Shown here one piece after another: positions 26,606-36,268 of a stretch of DNA of 64,000 nt (its first letter is position 1; every line of letters begins with the position of its first letter). Source of the stretch: DATARH01 sp963847345 (GTDB taxonomy: Bacteria > Pseudomonadota > Alphaproteobacteria > ATCC43930 > CGMCC-115725); contig CAWJZU010000020.1 in NCBI GenBank assembly GCA_963847345.1, positions 62,001 to 126,000 on the forward strand. Reading direction: 5' to 3'. A program made the position numbers and the translations under genes. Under the pieces are notes generated by a model. It saw only the letters and a program-made list of their open reading frames with translations. It searched no databases and was not told where the DNA came from.

Positions 26606-28209
26606 GCCGGGTCGATACGCTGCTCGCGCGGCTTCCGGCCCATCTCGAAGCGGACCGGCCGGGAAAGCTGCTCTACGAACTCGCCGCGGCGCTGGCGCGC
26701 AATCTCGACGTGCAGGCGGCGCAACTCGCCGGAATCCGGCGCGCCCACCGGCTCGCCGAAGCCGACGAGTTCGCCGATCTGTTCGCGCTCGCCGCGCTGC
26801 ACGGTATCCGCCCCGGCGAACTGGATAGCCTTACGCTGCGCTTCGCGCGCGCCGAGGCGCGGCTAGCGGTCGTGCTCGCTGCGGGCGACCACGCCGCTGC
26901 GCTGTCCGGGGCCGAGGCATTGCTCGAACTCTGGGGGCTCGACCTTGCGGCGCCCAGGCTCGCCGCCTTCGCCGAAGTCGACACGCCCGATCTTGCCGGC
27001 GGCGATGGCGCGGCGGCGCTCGACCGGCTCGCCGTCGCGGCGGGCGCGGCGCTTACTTATCCGCGCCGGATCGAGGCGGCCCGCACGCGAATCCAGCGGA
27101 TCTGCGCTCGGCACGCCGGCGGGAACGGCACGATCGCGGCAGTGCTCGAGGCCGCGGCAATCGCGCTGGACCTCGACTTGACCGCGCTGGAACACAGCGA
27201 CGACCATTTCATGCACGCGGCGTTTGCAAGCGACCGGCTGCGCCTGCGTCCGCTGCCGCTGCCGCCATCCCTCCCCGGCGGGCCGCCACGCCTTCCGGCG
27301 CCGCTGCCGCCGGCCGCGGAAGTGCTCGGCCTGATCGAGAACCCGCTACGGCGCGCCGGCACCGATCCGGTTGCCCGTCATTCCGGCGAGCTGTTTCATC
27401 TTGTCCGTCGCGGTTTCGAGCGCGCGCTGCTGCAGGTGCGGATCACCGGAATGGGCGAAACGGCTCTGCTGACCTTCGGGCCGCTGCTGATCAATCGCGA
27501 CGAGGGTCACGGCGTTGGTTTCGCCGGGATCGTGCCGCTGAATTCGGTTCTCGTGTTCGACGAAAGCGGGCGCGTGACGCTCGATGGCGCCGACGTGACC
27601 TCGTTCGCCTTTGCCTTCCAAGGCGCGACCTTTGCTGACGCGAACGCGCCGGATGCCGAGCAAGACGCGGTGTTCGATACGGACTTGTTCGCGATCGCCA
27701 CCCCGGACGGCGCCCTCGATCGAAGCTTTGCCTTCCCCCATTCCGGCGAGAGCATTCCGATGCCAGGGGTGGCAATCGGCGTGACCCGCTTCGCGTACTT
27801 TGCCAACGAGGCTTATTTCGCCGCGGGGGATGGCCCCACCGTGGTACCCGTTACGCCGCGCCCGTTCCAGGGCATCTATGACGGATCGGTTTACGGAGCG
27901 TTGCCCGGTTCCGACCCGCCGAAATCCGCGCGTGTCGCGCTGAGCTGGATCGAGCACGAGGCCTACAAGATCCGGTTGATGATTCCGCCCCGGTTCCGCC
28001 AGTTCGAGGACGATCCCGAGGCGCCGGAGCTGCGCCGGCGGCTGGCGCAGGCGGTCAACCGTTTCCGCCCGGCCGGCGTGGCGCTCGAAATCGGTTTCAT
28101 CGACGAACACTGGGTCCTGGGCGACGGCGTGCTAGGCGAAGCGGGCGGATCGGCGCTGGCGGCGCTCACCGCCGGCATGATGCTGTGGCCGGCGCCGGCG
28201 GGCGGCTGA
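26602..28209 (+). CDS. Tail protein I / gp7-like baseplate wedge protein
   Basis: 535 residues, overlapping gpJ by 4 bp. Helical N terminus (VDTLLARLPAHLEADRPGKL) with LARNLDVQAAQLAGIRRAHR, a middle helical domain, a beta-rich insert about residues 250-430, and the gpI-type C-terminal block RRRLAQAVNRFRPAGVALEI followed by GFIDEHWVLGDG. The position after gpJ matches gpI/Afp12-like proteins, which pair with gpJ to form the wedge. The beta insert is larger than in phage gpI and is injection-system-like. The family call rests on order and the C-terminal motif. Confidence 0.7.
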   Translation: MSRVDTLLARLPAHLEADRPGKLLYELAAALARNLDVQAAQLAGIRRAHRLAEADEFADLFALAALHGIRPGELDSLTLRFARAEARLAVVLAAGDHAAALSGAEALLELWGLDLAAPRLAAFAEVDTPDLAGGDGAAALDRLAVAAGAALTYPRRIEAARTRIQRICARHAGGNGTIAAVLEAAAIALDLDLTALEHSDDHFMHAAFASDRLRLRPLPLPPSLPGGPPRLPAPLPPAAEVLGLIENPLRRAGTDPVARHSGELFHLVRRGFERALLQVRITGMGETALLTFGPLLINRDEGHGVGFAGIVPLNSVLVFDESGRVTLDGADVTSFAFAFQGATFADANAPDAEQDAVFDTDLFAIATPDGALDRSFAFPHSGESIPMPGVAIGVTRFAYFANEAYFAAGDGPTVVPVTPRPFQGIYDGSVYGALPGSDPPKSARVALSWIEHEAYKIRLMIPPRFRQFEDDPEAPELRRRLAQAVNRFRPAGVALEIGFIDEHWVLGDGVLGEAGGSALAALTAGMMLWPAPAGG

Positions 28210-28248
28210 GGTCGCGGCAGCCCGGGCCGCGCAGACGAGGAGGCGAAC

Positions 28249-28971
28249 ATGCCGCTGCAACCGTTCGACGCCAGGCAGGTGCGGGCCGGCGAGCCCGTCA
28301 CCGCCCAGGCCTGGAATGATATCGTGAACGCGATCGTCGACTTGCGCGGCTTCGTCGAGGCGACGACCGGGGCGCGGCTGCAGGTTAACGTCGCCGGACC
28401 GTCTATTGCGATGGATTCGGTGCGGGTCAGCGCCATTGCAGCCGATGGCGGGGTCACCGACGCGGCCGCACCGGTGCCGCCGTCGGACAGCTTCACACTG
28501 ACGGATCTGCTGCCGGGCTCCTATACGATCCGGGCCGAGGCGCGCGGCTTCACCGCCGCGACCGCCGCGGTCACCGTCCCGGCGGAAGCTCCGGTGTCGC
28601 TGACGCTGGCCCGCAGCGCACCGGCGATGCCGGCGGTATTCGGGCTAACACTCGAACAGGCGCTCGCGGCGTTTCAGACTGCCGCGATCGTGCCGGCGCG
28701 CGTCATCGATATTACTGGGCGCGACGTCGCGCCGGCAAATCCCGGGGCCGAGTTCAACGCAACCCTGGTGCTGGTTCAGGTGCCGCCGCCCGGCTATCCG
28801 GTCGCCGCCGACAGCGGCGCCCAGCTGGTCGTGTCGGCCGCGCTCGAAGTCGAGGCGACGATCGAGATGCCCTCGCTTGCCGGTCTCACGCTGGTCGAGG
28901 CGCGGCGCGTACTCGATCAGCTCGGGCTGGTGCTCGGCAACGTGCAGACCCGCAACGACCGGCCGTCATGA
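28249..28971 (+). CDS. Protein with carboxypeptidase-regulatory-like and PASTA-like domains
   Basis: 240 residues. Residues about 45-125 form a small beta-sandwich typical of CarboxypepD_reg/PEGA domains (LTDLLPGSYTIRAEARGFTA). From about 130 there are two PASTA-like units: VFGLTLEQALAAFQTA with QVPPPGYPVAADSGAQLVV, then MPSLAGLTLVEARRVLDQLG. PASTA domains bind peptidoglycan or beta-lactam-like groups in bacterial kinases and PBPs, so a cell-wall-contacting baseplate or fibre role is possible. A strong GAGGAGG site precedes ATG 28249. The second PASTA unit is cut short by the stop, perhaps naturally. Confidence 0.65.
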   Translation: MPLQPFDARQVRAGEPVTAQAWNDIVNAIVDLRGFVEATTGARLQVNVAGPSIAMDSVRVSAIAADGGVTDAAAPVPPSDSFTLTDLLPGSYTIRAEARGFTAATAAVTVPAEAPVSLTLARSAPAMPAVFGLTLEQALAAFQTAAIVPARVIDITGRDVAPANPGAEFNATLVLVQVPPPGYPVAADSGAQLVVSAALEVEATIEMPSLAGLTLVEARRVLDQLGLVLGNVQTRNDRPS

Positions 28972-28995
28972 CAACGGGCGGCATGGAGGTGTCAC

Positions 28996-29574
28996 ATGTC
29001 CGATAGATCCATTCTGGCCGCCGCCCTCGGCAGCACGGCGCGCATCGCCGGCACCGCCGGCCTCACCACGAGCCAGCCGATCAAGGTGATCGACGTTAGC
29101 GAGCGCCCGGCGGTCGCCAACGTGATCCGCGACGGCAAGCAGGTCCCGGCGGTCAGCGTCAGCCAGAACGATCTGCAGAACTGGCTCAACGTCGGCGTGA
29201 TCGGGCCGATCGAGGACCGCCGTCGCGTTGTCACGCAATCGGTGCCGGCCGGCACGCGAATCGCTCGCAACACCACGATCGACATCGTGCTGGCCGAGCC
29301 GGCCATCATCCCGGTCGGCGTGCTGCAGCAGCCGCACCGGTCGCTGGTTGACGCCAATTTGACGGTGCAGGCGGTGCTGACCAATTTCCTGGCCGATCCC
29401 GAGATCCGCAACGCGGTGCTCGACGCCGACCGGCCGGACCAGATCCCGGCGGCGACGCAGCAGCGCATCAGGGACGAATTCGTCGCCAATAACGCGCCGA
29501 TCAATGACGGCGACCCGGCGCGCGATTTCGGTTCCGCGTTTCGGACGCTGAAATCCGCGGCCGCCTTCGGCTGA
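28996..29574 (+). CDS. PASTA-like tail-cluster protein
   Basis: 192 residues, 24 bp after the previous gene. No signal peptide. The segment VPAVSVSQNDLQNWLNVGVI, GPIEDRRRVVTQSVPAGTRI, TTIDIVLAEP has the strand-helix-strand order and the 'Q-x-P-AGT' step of a PASTA repeat. The remainder is helical (LTVQAVLTNFLADPEIRNAV) with no recognised family. Two consecutive PASTA-like proteins in one contractile-machine cluster are unusual. It may act with the upstream protein as a wall-binding collar or fibre base, which is inference. Confidence 0.55.
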   Translation: MSDRSILAAALGSTARIAGTAGLTTSQPIKVIDVSERPAVANVIRDGKQVPAVSVSQNDLQNWLNVGVIGPIEDRRRVVTQSVPAGTRIARNTTIDIVLAEPAIIPVGVLQQPHRSLVDANLTVQAVLTNFLADPEIRNAVLDADRPDQIPAATQQRIRDEFVANNAPINDGDPARDFGSAFRTLKSAAAFG

Positions 29575-29582
29575 TCGCGGCG

Positions 29583-31199
29583 ATGGCGCTCTCCTCCACT
29601 CTCGGCGGCTTCGTCACGGTCAGCGGCTCCGGTGGGTCGTTCCTCGTCCCCGACTTTTCGCAGACCGAGCTCTTCATCCAGCCGGAACCTCATCTGGTTG
29701 CCGAGGGCACTCTGCGCCGCGATCTCGACGTCGAGCTGGACGGCAATGCGCTGGTCGATAAATTCGAGATTGTCGTCACGGCCAAGCCGGCGATCGCGAC
29801 CCTCGCAGCTGAGGTGGCCCAGGTGCGGATCAGCGGCACGACAGACCTGATCATCGATTTCGGGGCGCCGCGCACGGTTGCGATGGTGCGCCCCGGCGGC
29901 GGGTTTGAGCTCGACCAGGTACTGAGCTGGAATGGCATGGCCTTCGCCACTCAGGTACCGTTTCACACGTCGCTTTTCGGCAATACCGGCATTCTCGAGG
30001 AGACGCGGACCGAGCGGCTGCAGCTCAGATTGACCGGCAACGGCGACAAGGCGGCGCTGGTCGCGGAGACCCTGGTCGTCCTGCCGGACGCACCCTCCGA
30101 TCTCGAACTGCGCATCGACGACGGACCGCCGGTCTGGCGGAGTAATGGCGCCGTGCGGCTCGAACCGGGCACGGATCTGTCGCTGGACGGCTTCAATCAG
30201 AACGGCCAGCGACTGGTCGATCTGACCGCCGCCCTCGCCGCACTCACCGGCGATCCCGTGGCGCTCGCGGCCAAGATGCTTCGCCTTGAGCTGACGAGCC
30301 GCACCGCCGGCCGGCTCGATCTGGTGGCGCCGGTCGAGCGGCGCAGCCTGCGCCATGTCTGGCGGGCGGCTGTAGCGGGCGAAGCCGAGCCCCGTCTAGC
30401 CTTTTCGAATGAAGGCGCGGAGCCGCTGTCTTTGACCGCGACCGGGATGCCCGCCGATGCCCAACTTGGCGAGATTCGCTTGACAGTGAAGGGGACGGCC
30501 CCGTCGGAACGCGTTCAGCCCCCGGTCGGACCCGATCCCTCTGATCTGGTTGAAATCGTGCTTGACGCGAATCGGGCCGCGCTGGTGCGGTTGGATCTCG
30601 ACGCGAGGATCGCGAGCCTGTCGGGTCTGCGCCTGCCCCTGGCGGTCGGGCCGGGCGGCGCGCAAGCGGTTGTCGCGCTGTGGTCGAGCACCGCGGCGGG
30701 CGAGCCGGACGCGCCGATCGCAACAGGCGTCAGCAAGCCTGTGCCGCTCGACGCGGGGGCGGAACGCTGGGTCTCGTTCGCCTTCGACCCGCCCGTCGCG
30801 GCGCCGGGTGCGCCGTTGTGGGCGGCCGTGCTGGTCGGCCGGGGGCAGGCAAGCTGGCGTCCGACGCAAGCGGCCGCCGTGACGGACGAGGCCGGCTCGC
30901 TGCGGATCGGCCCGGCTGCAGGGCCGTGGTATCCGCTGCCGGCGCTGTTCGATCGCCGCCCGGGTAACGCCTTCGGCCTGTTACGCGGCCGGCTGCGCTC
31001 GACCGGTTTGCCGGGCAAGGCTACGCCGATCGCGCCGGTGCGCCTCGATGCCGGGCTGGCGCCGGTCGAGGTCACGCCGAGTGACGCCGGGGTTCGCGTC
31101 AGCCTGCCCGCCACGTCCGCCGCCCGAGCGCTCACCGTGACCGCCCTCGCGGCGATGACGGTGACATTCGCCGAGATCGATCTGGTGACAACCGGCTGA
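29583..31199 (+). CDS. Large beta-rich tail-cluster protein, unknown function
   Basis: 538 residues from ATG 29583, 8 bp after the previous stop. Predicted mostly beta strand, with several sandwich-like segments (GFVTVSGSGGSFLVPDFSQT; DLSLDGFNQNGQRLVDLTAA; RWVSFAFDPPVAAPGAPLWA). No family is recognised. Position between wedge and fibre genes and the beta-sandwich look suggest a baseplate periphery or fibre-attachment protein. No membrane span or catalytic motif seen. Confidence 0.55.
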   Translation: MALSSTLGGFVTVSGSGGSFLVPDFSQTELFIQPEPHLVAEGTLRRDLDVELDGNALVDKFEIVVTAKPAIATLAAEVAQVRISGTTDLIIDFGAPRTVAMVRPGGGFELDQVLSWNGMAFATQVPFHTSLFGNTGILEETRTERLQLRLTGNGDKAALVAETLVVLPDAPSDLELRIDDGPPVWRSNGAVRLEPGTDLSLDGFNQNGQRLVDLTAALAALTGDPVALAAKMLRLELTSRTAGRLDLVAPVERRSLRHVWRAAVAGEAEPRLAFSNEGAEPLSLTATGMPADAQLGEIRLTVKGTAPSERVQPPVGPDPSDLVEIVLDANRAALVRLDLDARIASLSGLRLPLAVGPGGAQAVVALWSSTAAGEPDAPIATGVSKPVPLDAGAERWVSFAFDPPVAAPGAPLWAAVLVGRGQASWRPTQAAAVTDEAGSLRIGPAAGPWYPLPALFDRRPGNAFGLLRGRLRSTGLPGKATPIAPVRLDAGLAPVEVTPSDAGVRVSLPATSAARALTVTALAAMTVTFAEIDLVTTG

Positions 31200-31212
31200 C
31201 GGAGGGACGGCG

Positions 31213-32590
31213 ATGGCCGATGACGCCCGCACCATCTTCGTTGACGGCCTTCGGGTAACGACCGAGCACATGGTGCACCTGCAGGACCGCCTGCGGGAGG
31301 CGGTGTTCGACCTGCGCTGCGCGGTGGGCCTGGGACGCATCGCCTGGGGACTGCGCGCGACGCTCGCAGGCGATACCGTCACGCTGAACCCGGGGGTCGC
31401 CTTTGCCGCGAACGGCACCCGGCTGTCGCTCGACACGGCGGCGGGACTGCCGGTGCCGGCCGAGGCGGGGGCGCTGCGTCTCGTGCTGACGGCGGCCAAC
31501 GCGGATCGCGAGGCGCTGCGGGTCGGCGGCGAACCGACGTTGATTACGCTGGTAACGACACCGTCGCTCGAACCCGACGACGACAGCCCCGCCGGACCGG
31601 ATCGCCTGATCATCGGCCGGCTCGGTGCGGCCGGGGAGAGCGGACGAACCCTGAGCCAGGACGATGCCGTTTTCGCGGCAACCGGCGCCCACAGCCACAG
31701 CGGCGCTCACGTGCAGGACGAGTTCGGCCGGTGGCGGTTCGACGGTACTCCGGTGAGCGCCGAGGGGACGCCGGGAGCGTCCGGCGATCCCGGCCCGCCG
31801 GGGCCTCCCGGCGCTGCAGGGACCAGTCGGACCGCCGGGCGCCATGGGTCCTCCCGGCGAGCCGGGACCCGCGGGTGCGCCGGGCACGGCAGGATCGACC
31901 GGACCGCAAGGGGATCCCGGACCGCCTGGACCCGCCGGTCCGCAAGGCGAGCCGGGCCCTGCTGGTTCCCAGGGTGAGCCGGGAGCGCCCGGACCCGCGG
32001 GCGCGCAAGGTCCACCGGGACCAAGGGGACCCACCGGCGCGACAGGGCCGGCCGGACCGCCGGGTGATCCCGGTCCCCCGGGGCCTGCGGGACCCGCCGG
32101 CGCGACGGGCCCTGCCGGGTCGCAGGGCCCTGCCGGACCTGGGCTCGACCCGGATTGGCCATTCATCAGCGCCGTTTCCTGGAGACATCAGGTGCGTGTT
32201 GGAATCCAGGAGGCGCTGAACCTGCTGGCCCGGCTGGAAGCGCGGCCGTCCCAGACCATCGCCGGCGCGACGATCGATCCGGCCCCTCAGCTGGTTGAGG
32301 TTTGGTTTGCACCCGACGGGACAACGGCCCGCATCCCGGCACCGCTGCAGGTTTTTCACGGCCAGACCCGGATCCAGCCCGACGCGATCGCTTGGTCGCT
32401 GGTCGATACCACGGACGCCGCCGCTGGCGCGATGCGCCCCGGCGGGCGGATCACCGTGCGTATCCATTGCGGCCTGATCCAAGCGAGCGACGGGCGGATG
32501 TTCTCTGCCGCGCTCGACGCGGTGACCAGGGTGACGACGCTCAAGGGCGCGGGCGGTGTGCACGAAACCTGGTTCTTTGTAACGCCGTAA
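31213..32590 (+). pseudogene. Collagen-like fibre protein, frameshifted within Gly-X-Y repeats
   Basis: Starts at ATG 31213 with a helical N-terminal head (TIFVDGLRVTTEHMVHLQDR), then a strand-rich section and SHSGAHVQDEFGRWRFDG. Gly-X-Y collagen triplets begin near 31767. After six triplets the homology jumps to the next frame at the G-run 31819-31821 and continues for about 36 more triplets, then a 140-residue C-terminal head (RHQVRVGIQEALNLLARLEA; PQLVEVWFAPDGTT) to TAA at 32590. This looks like a trimeric tail fibre with collagen shaft and C-terminal receptor head. The shift is one extra G in a GGG run. Phase variation, a consensus error or decay all remain open. Confidence 0.7.
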
Positions 32591-32600
32591 GAGGCCGCCG

Positions 32601-35600
32601 ATGTCCGACGACGCCCCGCCCCCCTTCATCGAGGACGATCCGGACGAGCGCGAGCAGCGGCAGCCGATACCGGAAACATCGCTTGCGCTGATCACCGACG
32701 CGGCGATCGACCATGCTGCCGATTTGCCGCGCCGTGATGTCGAGAGCGATGTCCTGATCTGGATGCCGATCGGGCCGCGCAACATCGGTGGCCGCATCCG
32801 CGCGCTGGCGCAGGACCCGCAGACCCCGCGCATCCTTTATGCCGGTGCGGCGGACGGAGGGATTTGGAAAAGTGAGGACGGGGGTGACACCTGGAGTTCG
32901 CTCGCCACGTTGCTGCGCGAGGGCAAGGAGGTAGCGGCGCCGATCGGCGCGATCGGCCTGTGCCATCGTGACCCACAGCACATTTATGTCGGCACCGGTG
33001 AGCCGGTACTGCGTTGGCCCGGTGGACACGGCCTGTTTTACTCGTCGAACGGCGGCACAAGCTTTACCCGTATCGCCCCGCCCTCCTCCGGCGCGGCCGG
33101 CGATCCGATCCTGGCCGACCGGTTCGAGCGCATTTTGGTCGATCCTTGGCAGCCGAAGCGCGCCTGGATCGCGACGCCGACCGGGCTATGGCGCAGCGGG
33201 CCCGGCGCCAATGCCACTGCCCCCCCGGCCGTCGGCGCCCTGGACGCGATTGACGTCGCTCCGGTATCCGGCAACCCGCAGGACGTCACTGATGTCGCGA
33301 TCGATTTCGGCAACCGGACGCAGGCCGCGCCGCCCGCGACGTTTACGGTATTTGCCGCGGTGCGCGGGCAAGGCGTGTTCCGCGCCACCTTCGACACGGC
33401 CACCGGCACCTACCGTCTGACGGGAGGCGTGGCCTGGACGCGCCTCGGGGCGGCAGCCGCCGGCGCCGGCTTCGCAGCCTTGCCGACAGTGGCGGCGGCG
33501 CAACTCGACGGCCGTCGCGGCCGCATCAAGCTGGCGCTGTGCGAGGGCAACCCGCAGCACGTCTATTTCATCATGTCGCAGGGACCGCCGCCGGCGGCGT
33601 CCGACGGCGTTCCGAGCCGCGTCTTTCATTCCGACGACGGCGGCAATCGCTGGCGGCAACGCGCCGGCGGCCCGAATGCGCCGGATTCAGGTAGCACTCA
33701 GGCTTGGTATGCGCTTGCCTTGGAGGTGCACCCGATCAGACCCGAGATCGTCGTCGCCGGAGCGGTCCACCTCAGTCAGTCCTCCGACAGTGGTCAGCAC
33801 TGGATCCGAATCATGGACGGTCCCGCCTATGACCGCGGCGATCGGGCTCAGCATGCCGATCAGCACGCCGTGCTGTTCGACCGCACCACCCCAGCCAATA
33901 TGTGGGCCGCCAATGACGGCGGGGTTTCTCTCGGGCAGCCTTCCGGCGGAGCGGTTGTGTGGCGTAAGCGCAGTCACGGGATCCTTGCCGGGCAGTTCTA
34001 CGACGTGACGGTGCACCCGACGTTTCCGTTCATCACCGGTGGCGGGCTGCAGGACAACGGCACCTGGGTCGGCTTTGGCGGCCCATCTTGGTATTACCTC
34101 GATACCGCCGACGGTGGCGCGATCGGGTTCGAGCCGGGCGATCCGCAACGGTTTCTGACGACGACGCAGGGCACCATCTCGCGCGCGGTGATCAATTCGC
34201 CAGCCGCGGCGGTCGGCGACACCTTCCATGAAATCAACCGCATCCCCGACGTCGACGTGCCCGGCATCGGTGTTATGAGGGCGACGACCACCATCCTGAC
34301 CCACAATTTCGCCAATGCCGATTCCGCCGTGTTTGGCGGCCGGCTCGAACCGGTGAGCGGGTCGGCCAATACCTGGATCGTCGCGCGCCGAAACCGGCCG
34401 TATCTGTCAACCGACGGGGTCACTTTCAATCCGCTGGCGACGCCCGCTTTCACCGGGACCAATCCCGATGTCAGCGCAATTGCCGTGGCGCCGTCCGATC
34501 CGGCGAACACATGGTGGATCGGCACCGATAATGGCGAGATTTTTAGCACCGCAAATGCCGGGGGCGCGTGGACGCCGCGGCACGCCGCGCCGATCCCGGC
34601 CGGAAGCCGGATTGCCGATATCGCGATCCATCACGGCAACACCAGTATCGTCGCGGTCGCGGTCGATAACGCGGCAAACCCGATTTTTCTATCCAACGAC
34701 GCTGGCGCGACTTGGAACGACATCTCCAACAGCGGCAACGCGGCTAGCAGCATCGCGCCAAGCCCGGCGCCTTGCGTACGGTTCGATCCGCGCGGGGGCA
34801 ACGGCCTTACCGACCCACAGGCGATCTACGTCGGCACCGCGGCCGGGGTCTATGTCGCGCGCGGCGTCGTTCCGCAGCCGGCCGGCGGCGCCGCGCCGCA
34901 AGCGGTATGGGCGACGCTGAACAACGGCATGCCGCTGGTGCTGGTGCAGGATATGGAGCTCGTGCCGCTGCGCGATGGCGCCGGCAACATCCTTGACCGA
35001 CTGATCCGCGCAGCGACGTTCGGGCGCGGCATCTTTGAGGTCAGCCTGACCGGCACCCCCGGAGTGCGCCTGCTGTTGCGCTCGACCGTGATCGATGACG
35101 GCCGGGAGCATTTGGGTGCCGCCGCGCTCGCGTTCGACCCACGGCTTCGTCCGGCCGCTCCGCCGCAACAGGTGCCGTTCGCGTTCGAGCGCGGGTACGA
35201 TCTTCGTATCGACGCCCCGGTGTCGTTCGATGTCGGGCTGACCATGGACGGCGCCGAATTCGACGAGGACCTGCGCAGCGGCCTGATCCGCCGCGGCGAT
35301 CTCAATCATATCTACGTGCACGTCCAGAATACCGGCCACGCTCGCGTCAATGACGTGCGGGTCAAACTCTACTTCGCCGCGGTCGACAACGCCGGGAACG
35401 CGCCCGACCTCGACGCCGATTTCTGGACCAATTTCCCCAACATCCCGGAGCCGCCGCACCTCTGGCAGCAGGCCGGCGAGGTGACGCTGAACGCGGTCGG
35501 TCCCGGTCAGCCGCGCGTCGCCCGCATCATCTGGAACGCGCCGATCGACCTTCCTGGCCAAATCGCGCTGCTCGCGCTGGCGGATCACGAGTTCGACAGC

Positions 35601-36254
35601 TTCGCCGCGCCGTTTCCGACTGTGCACGTGGATCCGCGGGTGCACGGGACGGCGAGCCTGGTCCGCACCGAGCGCCGGGCCGTGATGCGTGCCCTGCGCA
35701 CCCAGGGCGCCCTCTTCACGCGCGACACGATCGACGATACCGGCGAAGTCGGCGCAGTGGCCTGGGGAGCGCGCAGCCTGGACATCGTGATCCGGCAGGC
35801 GGCCGAGGCCGACCCGGACGCCGCGTTCGCCTCCCAGACCGATCGGCGCCAAGCTGATATTCTGGTACGCGGCGCGGAGAACCACATCTTCGTACGCGTG
35901 ACGAACCGGCAGGCGGCCGATGTCCAGGCGACGGTACAGCTGTTTCAGACCGCGTTTCCGGCGTTTTCTCGCGGTACTGATTGGCAGCAGATCGGCGCGG
36001 CGGGCGGCGTGACCGTCACCGTTCCGGCCAATACTTCCCGCTTCATACGGCCGGGATTGGTCTTTGATGCACCCGCCAACATTGTGCCGGGAGAAATCTA
36101 CAAGGCAATCATGCTGATCGCGCTGATCGGTACCGCCAACGACCCCGCGCCGAATCGCGCGACGGTCACCGATTTTGCCTCGTTCTGGCGGTTTCTCGCG
36201 GCAAACGCCGAGTCCAACAACGTCGCCTGCCGGGCGGTGCGGGTCGCACCCTGA
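32601..36254 (+). CDS. BNR/Asp-box beta-propeller protein, candidate receptor-binding or effector protein
   Basis: 1,217 residues, the last gene of the cluster. Residues about 50-840 form sialidase/VPS10-like propellers with repeated Asp-boxes: KSEDGGDTWSSL, SSNGGTSFTRI, SDDGGNRWRQR, SSDSGQHWIRI and SNDAGATWNDI. No sialidase Arg triad is evident, so binding rather than glycan cleavage is more likely. The C-terminal 380 residues form two CARDB-like sandwich domains (NHIYVHVQNTGHARVNDVRV; NHIFVRVTNRQAADVQATVQ). No signal peptide, so secretion would be via the machine or by lysis. Could be a fibre tip, cargo or outer coat. It starts 10 bp after the collagen-like gene. Confidence 0.75.
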   Translation: MSDDAPPPFIEDDPDEREQRQPIPETSLALITDAAIDHAADLPRRDVESDVLIWMPIGPRNIGGRIRALAQDPQTPRILYAGAADGGIWKSEDGGDTWSSLATLLREGKEVAAPIGAIGLCHRDPQHIYVGTGEPVLRWPGGHGLFYSSNGGTSFTRIAPPSSGAAGDPILADRFERILVDPWQPKRAWIATPTGLWRSGPGANATAPPAVGALDAIDVAPVSGNPQDVTDVAIDFGNRTQAAPPATFTVFAAVRGQGVFRATFDTATGTYRLTGGVAWTRLGAAAAGAGFAALPTVAAAQLDGRRGRIKLALCEGNPQHVYFIMSQGPPPAASDGVPSRVFHSDDGGNRWRQRAGGPNAPDSGSTQAWYALALEVHPIRPEIVVAGAVHLSQSSDSGQHWIRIMDGPAYDRGDRAQHADQHAVLFDRTTPANMWAANDGGVSLGQPSGGAVVWRKRSHGILAGQFYDVTVHPTFPFITGGGLQDNGTWVGFGGPSWYYLDTADGGAIGFEPGDPQRFLTTTQGTISRAVINSPAAAVGDTFHEINRIPDVDVPGIGVMRATTTILTHNFANADSAVFGGRLEPVSGSANTWIVARRNRPYLSTDGVTFNPLATPAFTGTNPDVSAIAVAPSDPANTWWIGTDNGEIFSTANAGGAWTPRHAAPIPAGSRIADIAIHHGNTSIVAVAVDNAANPIFLSNDAGATWNDISNSGNAASSIAPSPAPCVRFDPRGGNGLTDPQAIYVGTAAGVYVARGVVPQPAGGAAPQAVWATLNNGMPLVLVQDMELVPLRDGAGNILDRLIRAATFGRGIFEVSLTGTPGVRLLLRSTVIDDGREHLGAAALAFDPRLRPAAPPQQVPFAFERGYDLRIDAPVSFDVGLTMDGAEFDEDLRSGLIRRGDLNHIYVHVQNTGHARVNDVRVKLYFAAVDNAGNAPDLDADFWTNFPNIPEPPHLWQQAGEVTLNAVGPGQPRVARIIWNAPIDLPGQIALLALADHEFDSFAAPFPTVHVDPRVHGTASLVRTERRAVMRALRTQGALFTRDTIDDTGEVGAVAWGARSLDIVIRQAAEADPDAAFASQTDRRQADILVRGAENHIFVRVTNRQAADVQATVQLFQTAFPAFSRGTDWQQIGAAGGVTVTVPANTSRFIRPGLVFDAPANIVPGEIYKAIMLIALIGTANDPAPNRATVTDFASFWRFLAANAESNNVACRAVRVAP

Positions 36255-36268
36255 TCGGCAGGAACGCT

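Noticed and set aside
11168..36254. Prophage
   Set aside because: No terminase, portal, capsid, integrase, lysis or repressor gene; only tail-type genes in one continuous operon.
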